Positions 39,332-48,600 of a stretch of DNA of 64,000 nt are shown in pieces (position 1 is the stretch's first letter; the number at the start of each line of letters is the position of its first letter). The notes beneath the pieces are model-generated. The model saw only the letters and a list, made by a program, of their open reading frames with translations, ran no database searches and was not told where the DNA came from. The translations under genes and the position numbers were made by a program. Origin of the DNA: Ruminococcus sp. (lineage in GTDB: Bacteria > Bacillota > Clostridia > Oscillospirales > Ruminococcaceae); NCBI GenBank assembly GCA_017516465.1, contig JAFXCR010000043.1:1-64000 (forward strand). Direction: 5' to 3'.

Positions 39332-40939
39332 TTACGAATTATCAACAGCAGTTTCAATATTGCTGTCAATTGCCTTTTTTATAAGCTGTTCCGCCATGCT
39401 TTTCTGCTGATCGACAGTAGTTGCACATCTTGCACGGATGATGTATTTTTGTCCAAGTATACGGTTTATAGTTTCTCCGAGAGCCAGAGCATTTTCTCTG
39501 ACCTTGAAAAGCGTTATGAAGAAGCGGTTCTGTGAGGTAATGAAGATAACATTTCCTGCGGTTGCTGCCGTAGATCCGTCAAGACTTCCGGCGACTGCGG
39601 GACAAACATTCCTGAATTCTGTCAGAACTTCATCCCAGCGTGTGCATGGTATAAGATCCTCCGGACGAAGCTTTCTGATATCAACTGTCGGTGCAGGATC
39701 TGCCTCTGTCACGGGATTTGAAGCCGTAAGCTCCTCACGTTCTTTTTTTGCCGCAGCCGGTTTAGGCTGAATTGCGGCATGGCTGATTTTTTCTTCCAGC
39801 CTTTTTATTTTATCATAAATTTCAGAATTGTCAATAGATTCGGTGTGATTTCCGCCGGAACACATAGTTATCAGCGACATTTCAAACTCAACACGCTTGT
39901 TCATGGCACGCTGCATACGTTCACGGCATTCCTGAAGCAGAGAAAGTCTGTTCATAACGGCGTCGAGCTCAGTTTTTCCGGCAAGAGCTTTAAGTCTTTC
40001 AAGCTCATCGGGAAGGCAGGCGATAAGATTTTCAGCCGTTTCCGGAGAGACTTTAATCAGCATGATATTCCTCAGCTGAGTGATCATCTCATCGCAGAGA
40101 CGAGTGAGATCCTTCGACATATCGTAAAGCTCTCCTGTAATGGAAAGAGCCTTTGAAGCGTCAGAATTCTCAACGGCTTCAAGGATATTGTACAGATAAT
40201 CCCTGCCTGCTATGCCGGCTGAAGCTGAAACAGCCTCTGCATTTATGACATCGGAGCAGGCGGAACACTGGTCAAGAAGCGAAACAGCGTCTCTCATTCC
40301 GCCGTCCGCAAGACGTGCGATAAGTGCCGCACCATCGGGAGTGAGGTCTATATTCTCCTGCTGAGCAATGTAGGTCAGACGTGAAGCGATATCATCCGGC
40401 TTTATGCGTCTGAAATCGTATCTCTGACAGCGTGAAGCGATAGTTGCCGGAACCTTATGGATTTCCGTAGTAGCGAGGATGAACTTTACATAAGCCGGAG
40501 GCTCCTCCATAATTTTAAGTAGTGCATTGAAGGCACTCGGTGAAAGCATATGAACCTCATCGATAATGTACACCTTGTATTTTCCTCGTTCCGGCATATA
40601 GACTGCACCGTCACGGAGATCACGTATATCGTCAACACCGTTGTTAGAGGCGGCGTCGATTTCTATGATATCTGTCAGAGCTCCGGTATCTGCGTCACGG
40701 CAGATATCACATTCAAGGCAGGGATTTCCATCCTTCATGCTGCGGCAGTTGACAGCCTTTGCAAGGATTCTGGCACAGGTAGTTTTTCCCGTACCCCTTG
40801 AGCCGGTGAAAAGGTAAGCATGAGCTGTTTTTTCGCTTGTTATCTGATTTTTCAGCGTTTCGGTAGTCTGCTGTTGTGAGATGACATCATCAAAGGTCAG
40901 GGGTCTCCACTTTCGATATAAAGCCTTATACACTTTCAT
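39332..40939 (-). CDS. dnaX: DNA polymerase III gamma/tau subunit
   Basis: Clamp-loader ATPase, 535 residues. Visible: YRKWRPLTFDDVISQ, Walker A GSRGTGKTT, a zinc-binding cluster (C...CLECDIC), Walker B-type DEVHMLS and the SRC motif in IASRCQRYDF. A tau-like C-terminal region follows from about residue 370; no slippery heptamer is obvious. It lies just downstream of the SRP RNA gene, as in many Firmicutes. Confidence 0.96.
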   Translation of the reverse strand: MKVYKALYRKWRPLTFDDVISQQQTTETLKNQITSEKTAHAYLFTGSRGTGKTTCARILAKAVNCRSMKDGNPCLECDICRDADTGALTDIIEIDAASNNGVDDIRDLRDGAVYMPERGKYKVYIIDEVHMLSPSAFNALLKIMEEPPAYVKFILATTEIHKVPATIASRCQRYDFRRIKPDDIASRLTYIAQQENIDLTPDGAALIARLADGGMRDAVSLLDQCSACSDVINAEAVSASAGIAGRDYLYNILEAVENSDASKALSITGELYDMSKDLTRLCDEMITQLRNIMLIKVSPETAENLIACLPDELERLKALAGKTELDAVMNRLSLLQECRERMQRAMNKRVEFEMSLITMCSGGNHTESIDNSEIYDKIKRLEEKISHAAIQPKPAAAKKEREELTASNPVTEADPAPTVDIRKLRPEDLIPCTRWDEVLTEFRNVCPAVAGSLDGSTAATAGNVIFITSQNRFFITLFKVRENALALGETINRILGQKYIIRARCATTVDQQKSMAEQLIKKAIDSNIETAVDNS

Positions 40940-40976
40940 GCCTCCTTATCCGCAAATTGCAGGTTATAACAAAAAA

Positions 40977-41104
40977 TTCCGGAACATAGATGTGCAGGCT
41001 TACTGCGGCACACAACACGCACCGCTTAATGCTGCTCGGTCTCCCGCCTGACATGGTTCACGGGGTCTTGTTGCACAGGGCCCACACATCTATATTTCGG
41101 AATT
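40977..41104 (-). ncRNA. ffs: Signal recognition particle RNA (4.5S/scRNA)
   Basis: Minus strand contains the domain IV core GTCAGGCGGGAG followed by ACCGAGCAGC, with GTGAACC before it, the universal Ffh-binding hairpin. The ends pair over a long distance (TTCCGAAATATAGATGTG with CACATCTATGTTCCGG), followed by AATTTTTT as a terminator. Length about 128 nt. A perfect promoter lies upstream. The location before dnaX and the presence of ffh at 42.5 kb support it. Exact ends are estimated. Confidence 0.93.
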
Positions 41105-41152
41105 TACTGCCTGTAATCTCCTGATTGAGCCTACAATTATGCTCTGTATAAT

Positions 41153-41181
41153 ATTATATCATACTATTTTATTTTTGTCAA
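41153..41181 (-). promoter_or_regulatory. Promoter of the SRP RNA
   Basis: Minus strand TTGACA (41181-41176), 17 nt, TATAAT (41158-41153): full consensus. Confidence 0.93.
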
Positions 41182-41191
41182 TACTTTTTTT

Positions 41192-41293
41192 GGCACCAGC
41201 GGTGCCCCCGGCAGCGTGACGCTGCACCCGGCTCACGTTTCCGTGCGTAAACGCACTCACTCTGTACAAAGCGACAGTCTGCTATCGCATACG
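41192..41293 (-). repeat. Dispersed repeat family A, copy 6
   Basis: Reverse orientation: GGCACCAGCGGTGCCCCC, GGCAGCGTGACGCTGC, GTGCGTAAACGCAC and the end CTATCGCATACG. It begins 11 bp upstream of the -35 of the SRP RNA promoter. Confidence 0.88.
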
Positions 41294-41325
41294 AAAGAAA
41301 ATTTAAAATCTTACGGAATCAAAAT

Positions 41326-41645
41326 GTAGGGACAGCCCTTGCGGCTGTCCGTCTCATCTATGTCAATCATCCATATAAAATACAATGGGCGACCGCAAGC
41401 AATAACGGGCGAACACAGTTCGCCCCTACAAAATGGTTATTTTCCGTCGTAGGGGCGACCCATGTGTCCGCCCTTTTATTTTGTCGGATATTTTTCGTAG
41501 GTACACGGCGTGCCGTGTCCGTTATTTTATTGTACACGAAAAATTTTAATGTTATAAATTGTAGGGGACGACGTCCCATTATTCAAACGTTATTTCAACG
41601 GTACACCATAATTACACATTAAGCATTATGAATTACGAATTGTAT
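41326..41645. repeat. Cluster of REP-like palindromes and AT-rich repeats
   Basis: At least four palindromes with different cores: GGACAGCC/GGCTGTCC (41331-41350), GGGCGAAC/GTTCGCCC (41406-41425), GGGGCGACC with GTCCGCCC (41450-41474) and GTAGGGGACGACGTCCC (41561-41577), then ATTACGAATTG-type repeats. No gene. Confidence 0.75.
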
Positions 41646-41654
41646 TATAATCAG

Positions 41655-41682
41655 AATCCCCCTGATGTGAATCAGAGGGATT
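41655..41682 (-). terminator. Possible terminator after khpA
   Basis: AATCCCCCTGA / TCAGAGGGATT with a 6-nt loop and one G-T pair; the T-tract is weak on both sides. Confidence 0.5.
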
Positions 41683-41691
41683 AATTTTCTA

Positions 41692-41925
41692 TTATTCAAT
41701 ATTTACAGAGACCTTAAGATCCTTTTTAGCTGCACCGGCACGCATAATTGTGCGGAGAGCCTTTGCGATTCTGCCCTGTTTACCGATAACACGTCCCATA
41801 TCATCGGGAGCAACGGTAAGATGGAAAACGATAACGCCTTCCTCATCGGGTTCGTCCTCGATAATCTGTATAGCAGACTTATCTTCAACGAGTCCTGCTG
41901 CAATAGCATAAAGTAAATCCTTCAT
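41692..41925 (-). CDS. khpA: KH-domain RNA-binding protein KhpA (YlqC)
   Basis: A 77-residue single KH-domain protein with the GxxG loop in VIGKQGRIAKALRTIM. KhpA binds RNA with KhpB and affects cell division genes in streptococci. Start set at 41925 because GGAGG lies 8 nt upstream. It follows rpsP, its usual neighbour. Confidence 0.93.
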   Translation of the reverse strand: MKDLLYAIAAGLVEDKSAIQIIEDEPDEEGVIVFHLTVAPDDMGRVIGKQGRIAKALRTIMRAGAAKKDLKVSVNIE

Positions 41926-41996
41926 AAAAATATCCTCCAAGTTCTGTGCGGAACAGAGGCAGAGACAGTAGTCTCTCCTCTGCCGTAGAGCAGTGA

Positions 41997-42239
41997 TTAA
42001 AGAACGCCTTCGTTCTTGAGGATGCTCTTTACAGTATCTGTGGGCTGTGCACCCTTAGCGATCCAGTCCTTAGCCTTATCAGCGTCAACCTTAACAACTG
42101 AAGGGTTCTTTGTAGGATCATAGTAACCGATCTCCTCAACGAATCTTCCGTCTCTGGGGTATCTGGAATCAGCAACTACAATACGATAGAAAGGAGCCTT
42201 CTTAGCACCCATTCTTCTGAGTCTGATTTTAACTGCCAT
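41997..42239 (-). CDS. rpsP: 30S ribosomal protein S16
   Basis: An 80-residue small-subunit protein beginning [20 protein letters not shown], the family signature, with [20 protein letters not shown]. Start at 42239, preceded by GGAGGTG. It stands between ffh and khpA as in many Firmicutes, apart from one inserted small membrane gene. Confidence 0.98.
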   Translation of the reverse strand: MAVKIRLRRMGAKKAPFYRIVVADSRYPRDGRFVEEIGYYDPTKNPSVVKVDADKAKDWIAKGAQPTDTVKSILKNEGVL

Positions 42240-42312
42240 TTTAAATTCACCTCCGTATAAAAATTTCTTGTATATCAAAGCAGTAAAAGCTGCGTTGAAC
42301 CGTGATTTAAAT

Positions 42313-42519
42313 TCAGAGAGTAACTACGAGAAAAACAACGGCAATAGCGATAACGAAAACACCTATAAACCCGTAGATTATTCTTGTACCGGTTCTTCCG
42401 AAAAGAGTCATGAAAGGCTTTGCCTTGTAATTATTCATGAACCAGTCCCAATTGCATATCGCTCCGGCGAGTGAAAAAGCACCGGCGGCAATCATGATAA
42501 TTGCAAAAAGTATTTCCAT
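42313..42519 (-). CDS. Imm17-like small membrane protein
   Basis: A 68-residue protein with two membrane helices flanking [20 protein letters not shown] and [13 protein letters not shown], a pattern I associate with the Immunity-17 family. Imm17 proteins are predicted immunity partners of polymorphic toxins. No toxin gene lies nearby; it sits between ffh and rpsP, in the same direction and 19 bp after ffh, so it is expressed with the secretion/ribosome operon. Confidence 0.65.
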   Translation of the reverse strand: MEILFAIIMIAAGAFSLAGAICNWDWFMNNYKAKPFMTLFGRTGTRIIYGFIGVFVIAIAVVFLVVTL

Positions 42520-42538
42520 AATGCGAAGTTTCCGTCAA

Positions 42539-43924
42539 TCAAAGCTGAGGAAGATTTCCGCCGCCCTTGCCTTGAAGCTTGTCGAAATTCATGCCGGCGA
42601 GCTGTTTTCTTGCCTTACGCAGAGACACCTTGTTGTTTTTGCCTGTAAATCGCTTCATCATCTGCTGCATCTGATCGAACTGCTTGAGAAGTCTGTTTAC
42701 ATCTTCGACCTTTGTACCGGATCCCTTTGCGATACGTTTTTTGCGTGAGGGATTGATAATTGAAGGCTTAGCACGTTCTGCGAGAGTCATCGAGGTGATG
42801 ATCGCTTCGATTCTGTCAAGCTGTTTTTCGTCGATATCCGCATCTTTGATCTTATCGCCGACTCCGGGGAGCATTCCGAGGATAGACTTCATTGAACCGA
42901 GTCTCTTGATCTGCTTCATCTGATTGAGGAGATCGTCCATATCGAACTTGTTCTCCTGCAGTTTCTTGGTAAGCTTTTCAGCTTCCTTTTGGGACATAAC
43001 GTTTTCGGCTTTTTCAATAAGGGTAAGAACATCGCCCATACCGAGGATTCTCGAAGCCATACGCTCAGGGTGGAACTGCTCGAAATCGTCAAGTTTTTCG
43101 CCCATACCGACGTATTTGATAGGCTTTCCTGTAACGGAGAGAACGGACAGAGCCGCACCGCCTCTTGTATCGGAGTCAAGCTTCGACATAAGAACGCTGG
43201 TGATTCCAACTGCCTCATCGAATGCCTTGGCAACGTTTACGGCGTCCTGACCGGTCATAGCGTCAACAACGAGCATAATTTCATCGGGCTGAGTAAGTTC
43301 CTTTATATTTACAAGCTCATCCATCAGCTTTTCGTCGATATGGAGACGTCCGGCGGTGTCGATGATAAGGATATCGTGACCGTAGTCCTTAGCGTGGGCG
43401 AGAGCCTGTTTTGCGATGATTACGGGATCGATCTGTCCCATTTCAAAGACGGGTACATCTGCCTTCTGACCTACTACCTGAAGCTGATTTATAGCCGCAG
43501 GACGGTAGATATCGCAGGCTGCGAGAAGCGGACGATGACCTTCTTTTTTGAGGAGCTTTGCGAGCTTTGCAGAATGAGTTGTTTTTCCCGAACCCTGAAG
43601 ACCGCACATCATGATAACCGTAGGCGGTTTAGAGGAGAAATTAATTCTTGCGTTGCTGTCTCCCATGAGGGAGCAGAGTTCTTCATTTACTATTTTGATA
43701 ACCTGCTGGGCTGGGGTAAGGCTTGAAAGAACCTCCTCACCGACAGCACGTTCTGTTACTTTTTTTACGAATTCCTTAACTACCTTGTAGCTTACATCAG
43801 CTTCAAGGAGGGCGAGGCGTACCTCACGCATAGCCTCCTTAACGTCGCTTTCGCTGAGCTTTCCTCTTGATTTCAGTTTTTTAAAGACGCCGTTGAGCTT
43901 TTCTGAAAGTCCTTCAAATGCCAT
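42539..43924 (-). CDS. ffh: Signal recognition particle protein Ffh
   Basis: SRP54 GTPase that binds signal sequences and the SRP RNA (ffs, 1.4 kb away) to target membrane proteins. The 461 residues comprise the N domain, the G domain (GLQGSGKTTHSAKL, DTAGRLHIDE, SKLDSDTRGG) and the Met-rich M domain from about residue 330 (MKQIKRLGSMKSILGMLPG, QMQQMMKRF). It follows ylxM by 14 bp. Confidence 0.98.
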   Translation of the reverse strand: MAFEGLSEKLNGVFKKLKSRGKLSESDVKEAMREVRLALLEADVSYKVVKEFVKKVTERAVGEEVLSSLTPAQQVIKIVNEELCSLMGDSNARINFSSKPPTVIMMCGLQGSGKTTHSAKLAKLLKKEGHRPLLAACDIYRPAAINQLQVVGQKADVPVFEMGQIDPVIIAKQALAHAKDYGHDILIIDTAGRLHIDEKLMDELVNIKELTQPDEIMLVVDAMTGQDAVNVAKAFDEAVGITSVLMSKLDSDTRGGAALSVLSVTGKPIKYVGMGEKLDDFEQFHPERMASRILGMGDVLTLIEKAENVMSQKEAEKLTKKLQENKFDMDDLLNQMKQIKRLGSMKSILGMLPGVGDKIKDADIDEKQLDRIEAIITSMTLAERAKPSIINPSRKKRIAKGSGTKVEDVNRLLKQFDQMQQMMKRFTGKNNKVSLRKARKQLAGMNFDKLQGKGGGNLPQL

Positions 43925-43938
43925 GCTTATCTCCCCTT

Positions 43939-44274
43939 TTAAAGAAGCTCCATTCCTTTGCTGATCTCTTCGATGAGAGTTTGCCGGAGCTGTAAATTTT
44001 CTATATTATCTGCAAGAGCCGTGATATTTCCGAAGCAGTCTCTCATTTTGCCGAGTCTTGCGGCAAAGCCGAGCTTTTCCTCGTAGTTGAGAAGAATACC
44101 TTCGGTACGTTTTATAAGGCTGAGAACCGCCTGTCGTGTGATTCCCATAGGATTGCCGATTTCTGCGAGCGACAGATCCTCACAGTAGTAAAGCTCCATA
44201 ACGTTTCTCTGGTGATCGGTAAGAAGATCGCCGTAGCAGTCGAGGAGCAGAACGAATTGAAGTTCCTTAGCCAT
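43939..44274 (-). CDS. ylxM: YlxM/p13-like DNA-binding protein
   Basis: A 111-residue UPF0122 protein with a sigma-4-like helix-turn-helix (LTDHQRNVMELYYCEDLSLA, ITRQAVLSLIKR). YlxM proteins are encoded next to ffh and are thought to modulate SRP. Start at ATG 44274 (GAGG 9 nt upstream); a GTG 6 bp earlier is less well spaced. Confidence 0.94.
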   Translation of the reverse strand: MAKELQFVLLLDCYGDLLTDHQRNVMELYYCEDLSLAEIGNPMGITRQAVLSLIKRTEGILLNYEEKLGFAARLGKMRDCFGNITALADNIENLQLRQTLIEEISKGMELL

Positions 44275-44315
44275 AATCACGGACCTCGCTGGTGTAATCT
44301 AAAAATACTTTACAC

Positions 44316-44344
44316 ATTTTATCACATAACTTCCTGTTTGTCAA
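44316..44344 (-). promoter_or_regulatory. Promoter of the ylxM-ffh-rpsP operon
   Basis: Minus strand TTGACA (44344-44339), 17 nt, TAAAAT (44321-44316). Confidence 0.88.
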
Positions 44345-44459
44345 GGGGGATAAGGACGAAAAATTCATATATGTAAACAATTACAAATAGCTGTTGCAAT
44401 CACTATTCGGATTTGTTGATTTTTTCTCGTATCGCCGCCGGACTTGCTTCGGGCAGTGC

Positions 44460-44488
44460 TTGCATATAATAAAAAAGTGTGATATAAT
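44460..44488 (+). promoter_or_regulatory. Promoter of the glycosidase operon
   Basis: TTGCAT (44460-44465), 17 nt, TATAAT (44483-44488). No catabolite-repression element was recognised. Confidence 0.8.
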
Positions 44489-44530
44489 ATGGATAATTAC
44501 CTATAAGGGAAAAAGAAAGGGGCATTATTT

Positions 44531-46840
44531 ATGAACAGAGAAACCGTTCTCAGGTACAACGCACCGGCAGAGAGCTTCAACAGCGCACTTCCAGTCGGAA
44601 ATGGAAGAATCGGCGGAATGATCTTCGGCGGAGCCGCTGACGAGCTTATACGCCTCAATGAGGATTCCTTCTGGTCCGGTAGTCTGCGTCACAGAATCAA
44701 TCCCGATTCTCAGGAGGGACTTGAGGAAGTCCGCACGCTCCTTAAGGAAGGGAATATTCCCGAAGCTGAAAAGATTTCCTTTGAAAAGCTTCAGGGTGTG
44801 ACTCCGGAAATGCGTCGTTATCTTCCTCTGGGCGATCTCAGGCTGAATATGGATATCTCCGGCAGACCGAAGGATTATCATCGCAGTCTTGATCTTGAAA
44901 GTGCCTGTACAGAGGTAAGCTTCAGTGCAGACGAAGTGAGTTTTGCAAGAACGGTATTTGTTTCTGCTCCGGACAATGTAATGGTTATAAAGGTAAGTGC
45001 GGATTCTCCGGCTTCCGTAAGCCTTGAATGTTCAATAGAGGGACGTGACGACAACTATGACGACAATCGTCCTTGCGGCGAAAATATGATCCTTTATACA
45101 GGCGGAAACAGCGGTATATCATTTGCCGCAGTTCTCGGTGCAAAGGCATCTGGAGGAACTATAAGAACAGTCGGCGGAAGGATTTCCGTAAGGAATGCCG
45201 ACGAGGTAATGCTGATTCTCTCCGTGAGAACGAGCTTCTACGGAAAGCACTATACAGAATCTGCCGAGGTTGACGCTGAAATGGCTCTCCAGTGCGAATG
45301 GGATGAGCTTCACTACCGTCATGTGTGCGACTACCGTGATCTTTTCGACCGTACTTCCCTTGAACTCAACGACAACAGCGACGCTTCCGTTGCAGATATG
45401 ACTACTGATGAACGTCTTGAACGTCTTAAGGGAGACGAGCTTGACAGCAGGGAATGTCAGCGTCTTATCCATGACAACAAGCTGATAGAGCTTTACTTCA
45501 ATTACGGCAGATACCTGATGATATCGGCAAGCCGTCCCGGAACACAGCCCATGAATCTTCAGGGGATCTGGAACGAGGATATGCACCCTATCTGGGGAAG
45601 CCGCTATACAGTAAACGTTAATACGCAGATGAATTACTGGTGTGTAGAAAGCTGCAATCTGCCGGAATGTCACCTTCCCCTTTTCGATCTTGCCGAACGT
45701 GTATGCGAAAACGGCAGAACAGCCGCAAAGGAGATGTACGGCATATCAAAGGGCTTTGTGTGCCATCATAATACCGATATATGGGGCGACTGTGCTCCTG
45801 CCGACCTCTGGATGCCGGCAACAATCTGGCCCACAGGCGGAGCATGGCTTGCACTGCATATTTTCGAGCATTATGAATATACTCTTGACAGGGATTTCCT
45901 TGAAGAAAAATACCATATCCTCAAAGAGGCGGCAGAATTCTTTTCGGAATATCTCATGGAGGACGATAAGGGACGTCTCGTGACGTGTCCTTCTGTATCG
46001 CCCGAAAATACATACATCACCGATAAGGGCGTAAAGGGAAGTCTCTGCATGGGACCTTCAATGGATTCACAGATTATCACCGTGCTTTTCAGCAATGTTA
46101 TCAGAGCTGCCGGAATTCTTGAACGTGACTTTGCTTTTGTGAAGAAGCTTAAGTCAATGCTGGAAAGAATTCCTCAGCCGCAGATCGGAAAATACGGTCA
46201 GATTCAGGAATGGGCTGAGGATTACGACGAGGCAGAGCCGGGACACAGACACGTTTCGCAGCTTTTTGCACTTCATCCGGCGGATATTATAACTCCTCAC
46301 AAAACACCGAAGCTTGCTGACGCCGCAAGAGCTACTCTTATAAGGCGACTCGTTCACGGCGGCGGACACATGGGCTGGAGCTGTGCATGGTTCGCAAATA
46401 TGTGGGCAAGGCTTCATGACGGAAGAATGGTCTACGAAAATATAAAGCAGCTTCTTCTCAACTATACTAACCCCAATATGCTGAATACTCATCCGCCCTT
46501 CCAGATTGACGGAAATTTCGGCGGAGTTTCGGCAATAACCGAGGCTCTGCTCCAGAGCTGCGGTGGAGAAATCAATCTTCTGCCCGCACTCCCCGACGAA
46601 TGGAGCAGCGGAAGTGTAAAGGGCCTCCGTGCAAAGGGCGGCTTCGGAATATCAATGGAATGGAAGAACGGAAAGCTCAGCTCAGCCGAAATCACTTCCG
46701 ATAACGGCGGCGAATGCCGTCTCCGTGCGAACTGCGTTGTAAGCATACTCTGCGACGGCGAAAGCGTCGGTTCAAAGATAGAAAATGGTGTGGTCATCTT
46801 CAATACCACAGCCGGAAGCACATATACTGTCAGGACTTAA
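44531..46840 (+). CDS. Glycoside hydrolase family 95 (alpha-L-fucosidase/galactosidase)
   Basis: A 769-residue inverting GH95 enzyme that removes alpha-1,2-linked L-fucose or L-galactose from plant or host glycans. The N-terminal beta domain starts [16 protein letters not shown]; the (alpha/alpha)6 barrel carries the Asn pair in NVNTQMNYW (N362, N364), the acid Glu in SVSPENTY (E492) and the Asp in QIDGNFGG (D660). No signal peptide, so it should act in the cytoplasm on imported oligosaccharides. GH26 follows 11 bp downstream. Confidence 0.93.
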   Translation: MNRETVLRYNAPAESFNSALPVGNGRIGGMIFGGAADELIRLNEDSFWSGSLRHRINPDSQEGLEEVRTLLKEGNIPEAEKISFEKLQGVTPEMRRYLPLGDLRLNMDISGRPKDYHRSLDLESACTEVSFSADEVSFARTVFVSAPDNVMVIKVSADSPASVSLECSIEGRDDNYDDNRPCGENMILYTGGNSGISFAAVLGAKASGGTIRTVGGRISVRNADEVMLILSVRTSFYGKHYTESAEVDAEMALQCEWDELHYRHVCDYRDLFDRTSLELNDNSDASVADMTTDERLERLKGDELDSRECQRLIHDNKLIELYFNYGRYLMISASRPGTQPMNLQGIWNEDMHPIWGSRYTVNVNTQMNYWCVESCNLPECHLPLFDLAERVCENGRTAAKEMYGISKGFVCHHNTDIWGDCAPADLWMPATIWPTGGAWLALHIFEHYEYTLDRDFLEEKYHILKEAAEFFSEYLMEDDKGRLVTCPSVSPENTYITDKGVKGSLCMGPSMDSQIITVLFSNVIRAAGILERDFAFVKKLKSMLERIPQPQIGKYGQIQEWAEDYDEAEPGHRHVSQLFALHPADIITPHKTPKLADAARATLIRRLVHGGGHMGWSCAWFANMWARLHDGRMVYENIKQLLLNYTNPNMLNTHPPFQIDGNFGGVSAITEALLQSCGGEINLLPALPDEWSSGSVKGLRAKGGFGISMEWKNGKLSSAEITSDNGGECRLRANCVVSILCDGESVGSKIENGVVIFNTTAGSTYTVRT

Positions 46841-46851
46841 GGAGAAGTCAG

Positions 46852-48597
46852 ATGAATATAAAGAAATATGCGGCTTTTGCGGCGGCGATGCTCATGGCAG
46901 CATCGACCGTCTGCGGATGCAGCAAAAAAAAGAAGAAATCCGATTCAGCAAAGGACGCTCCGGTGTCGGTTGTCGAGGTTGAAACCACAACAGAAGCACC
47001 GACGCAGGCTCCCACTGAGGTGGAGACTTTTCCGGATTATCCCGTTGCTGTTCCGGAGATAAAGAAACAGGATACAGGAGACTTCTACGAGGCGGAAAAC
47101 GCTGATTTCCCGAAGGCTCTCAGGGTAGAAAGCAAAAAGGATAATTTCAGCGGAGAAGGGTATGTTACCGGTTTCCCTTCCGGAGGAAGCGCTTCTGTTA
47201 AGTTCAGCGTGGACGCTCCGAGCAATCAGCACTATGATCTCTCTTTCAATATAGCCTCGCAGAGAGAAACGGAATGTAAGCTCTCCCTGAACGGAAAGCA
47301 GCTTACGACCTTTAAAACTGTCAAGGGTGGAAAATTCAATCAGATTACTGTTCACGGAGTATTCCTCGTAAAGGGAAGGTCTGAAATATTCATAAGTCCG
47401 TCAGACGGAAATATCTGCCTTGATTACCTCAAGCTCACTGACAGTGCTTCTCTGGGCGATATAAGTTACGAGGCAGACGGCGATATCTCCAACGAGAACG
47501 CCGGAGAAGCCGCACAGGAGCTTATGAATCTTATTTCAGGCTGCTATGGAAAATACATCATTACCGGTCAGTATGCCGCAGATTCCGACAACTCCGAGCT
47601 TGACCTCATTTACAGGACAACCGGAAAATATCCCGTAATACGCTTTTCCAACCTCACTGTCCCAAGAGGCTCCTACGACGACAGCCATAAGGATATCGAA
47701 GCGTGTGCCGACTGGTACAGAAACGGCGGAATTCCCTGCGTAAGCTGGTACTGGAATTCCCCGTCTGAAAAAAGCTCGTTCAGGACTGATGAGACTGATT
47801 TCAGCCTTACCGACGCTATGACAGAGCTTGATATTGCAATGCTCTCTCAGGAGGAAATCAGAGGTCTTTACGGCGAAGGAAATATTTCCGGAGAATGTTA
47901 CAGCATTATCCTCGATATCGACAGCATGGCAGGACAGCTTACATCGCTGAAAAACAAGGGAATCCCCGTTCTGTGGAGACCTCTCCCCGAAGGCAGCGGC
48001 GACTGGTACTGGTGGGGAGCATCCGGCGAGGACGCCTACAAATGGCTGTGGAATTTGCTGTATACAAGGCTTACCGGCTACTTTGAGCTTGATAATCTTA
48101 TATGGATATGGAACGGTCAGAGCAAGGGGACTCTCGTGGACGAATCCACATTCGATATCGCCGCTGTTGATATCTACCACAACGGCGAAAAGGATTACGG
48201 CAGTACCTACTACGAAAATTTTGCGGCTGTCCAGAAGTTTGCCGGAAGCAAGAAGCCGATAGCTCTCAGCGAATGCGGAAGTGTTCCGGATATTGACAGT
48301 GCTTACAGGGATAACGCTTTGTGGTCGTTCTTCGGACTGTGGTTCGGCGAATATATCGAGGACGAAAACGGTGGATATTCGGAGAAATACACAAGCCGTG
48401 ACAGGCTTATAAAGACATACAATTCCGAGGGTGCACTCACTCTGGACGAATTCACAAAGCTTCGGGATGAAGAGGAAATTCCGGAGATAACCGTGCAGAC
48501 GGAAAAGGTTACTGAAACAGCTTCGGCGGAGATTTCCACACATACGGAAACTGTCTCGCAGACAGAAGCATCCGCACAGACCGGAACGGAGGGGTGA
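46852..48597 (+). CDS. GH26 beta-mannanase-like lipoprotein with CBM35-like domain
   Basis: A 581-residue lipoprotein, start at ATG 46852 (AAGGAG upstream; earlier in-frame codons lie inside GH95). Lipobox VCGC at residues 20-23, a Lys-rich and Thr/Pro linker, a beta-sandwich module (about residues 75-196, YEAENADFP... CLDYLKLT) like CBM35/6, then a GH26 barrel (about 215-560). The nucleophile Glu is E474 in ALSECG and the acid/base E380 in RPLPEGSGDWYWWG. The usual His before E380 (PLHE) is Pro here. It probably attacks mannan outside the cell and feeds the cytoplasmic GH95. Confidence 0.88.
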   Translation: MNIKKYAAFAAAMLMAASTVCGCSKKKKKSDSAKDAPVSVVEVETTTEAPTQAPTEVETFPDYPVAVPEIKKQDTGDFYEAENADFPKALRVESKKDNFSGEGYVTGFPSGGSASVKFSVDAPSNQHYDLSFNIASQRETECKLSLNGKQLTTFKTVKGGKFNQITVHGVFLVKGRSEIFISPSDGNICLDYLKLTDSASLGDISYEADGDISNENAGEAAQELMNLISGCYGKYIITGQYAADSDNSELDLIYRTTGKYPVIRFSNLTVPRGSYDDSHKDIEACADWYRNGGIPCVSWYWNSPSEKSSFRTDETDFSLTDAMTELDIAMLSQEEIRGLYGEGNISGECYSIILDIDSMAGQLTSLKNKGIPVLWRPLPEGSGDWYWWGASGEDAYKWLWNLLYTRLTGYFELDNLIWIWNGQSKGTLVDESTFDIAAVDIYHNGEKDYGSTYYENFAAVQKFAGSKKPIALSECGSVPDIDSAYRDNALWSFFGLWFGEYIEDENGGYSEKYTSRDRLIKTYNSEGALTLDEFTKLRDEEEIPEITVQTEKVTETASAEISTHTETVSQTEASAQTGTEG

Positions 48598-48600
48598 CAT

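Noticed and set aside
40977..41104. tmRNA or 6S RNA instead of SRP RNA
   Set aside because: The sequence has the SRP domain IV core and no tag-coding or tRNA-like ends; the dnaX neighbourhood fits ffs.
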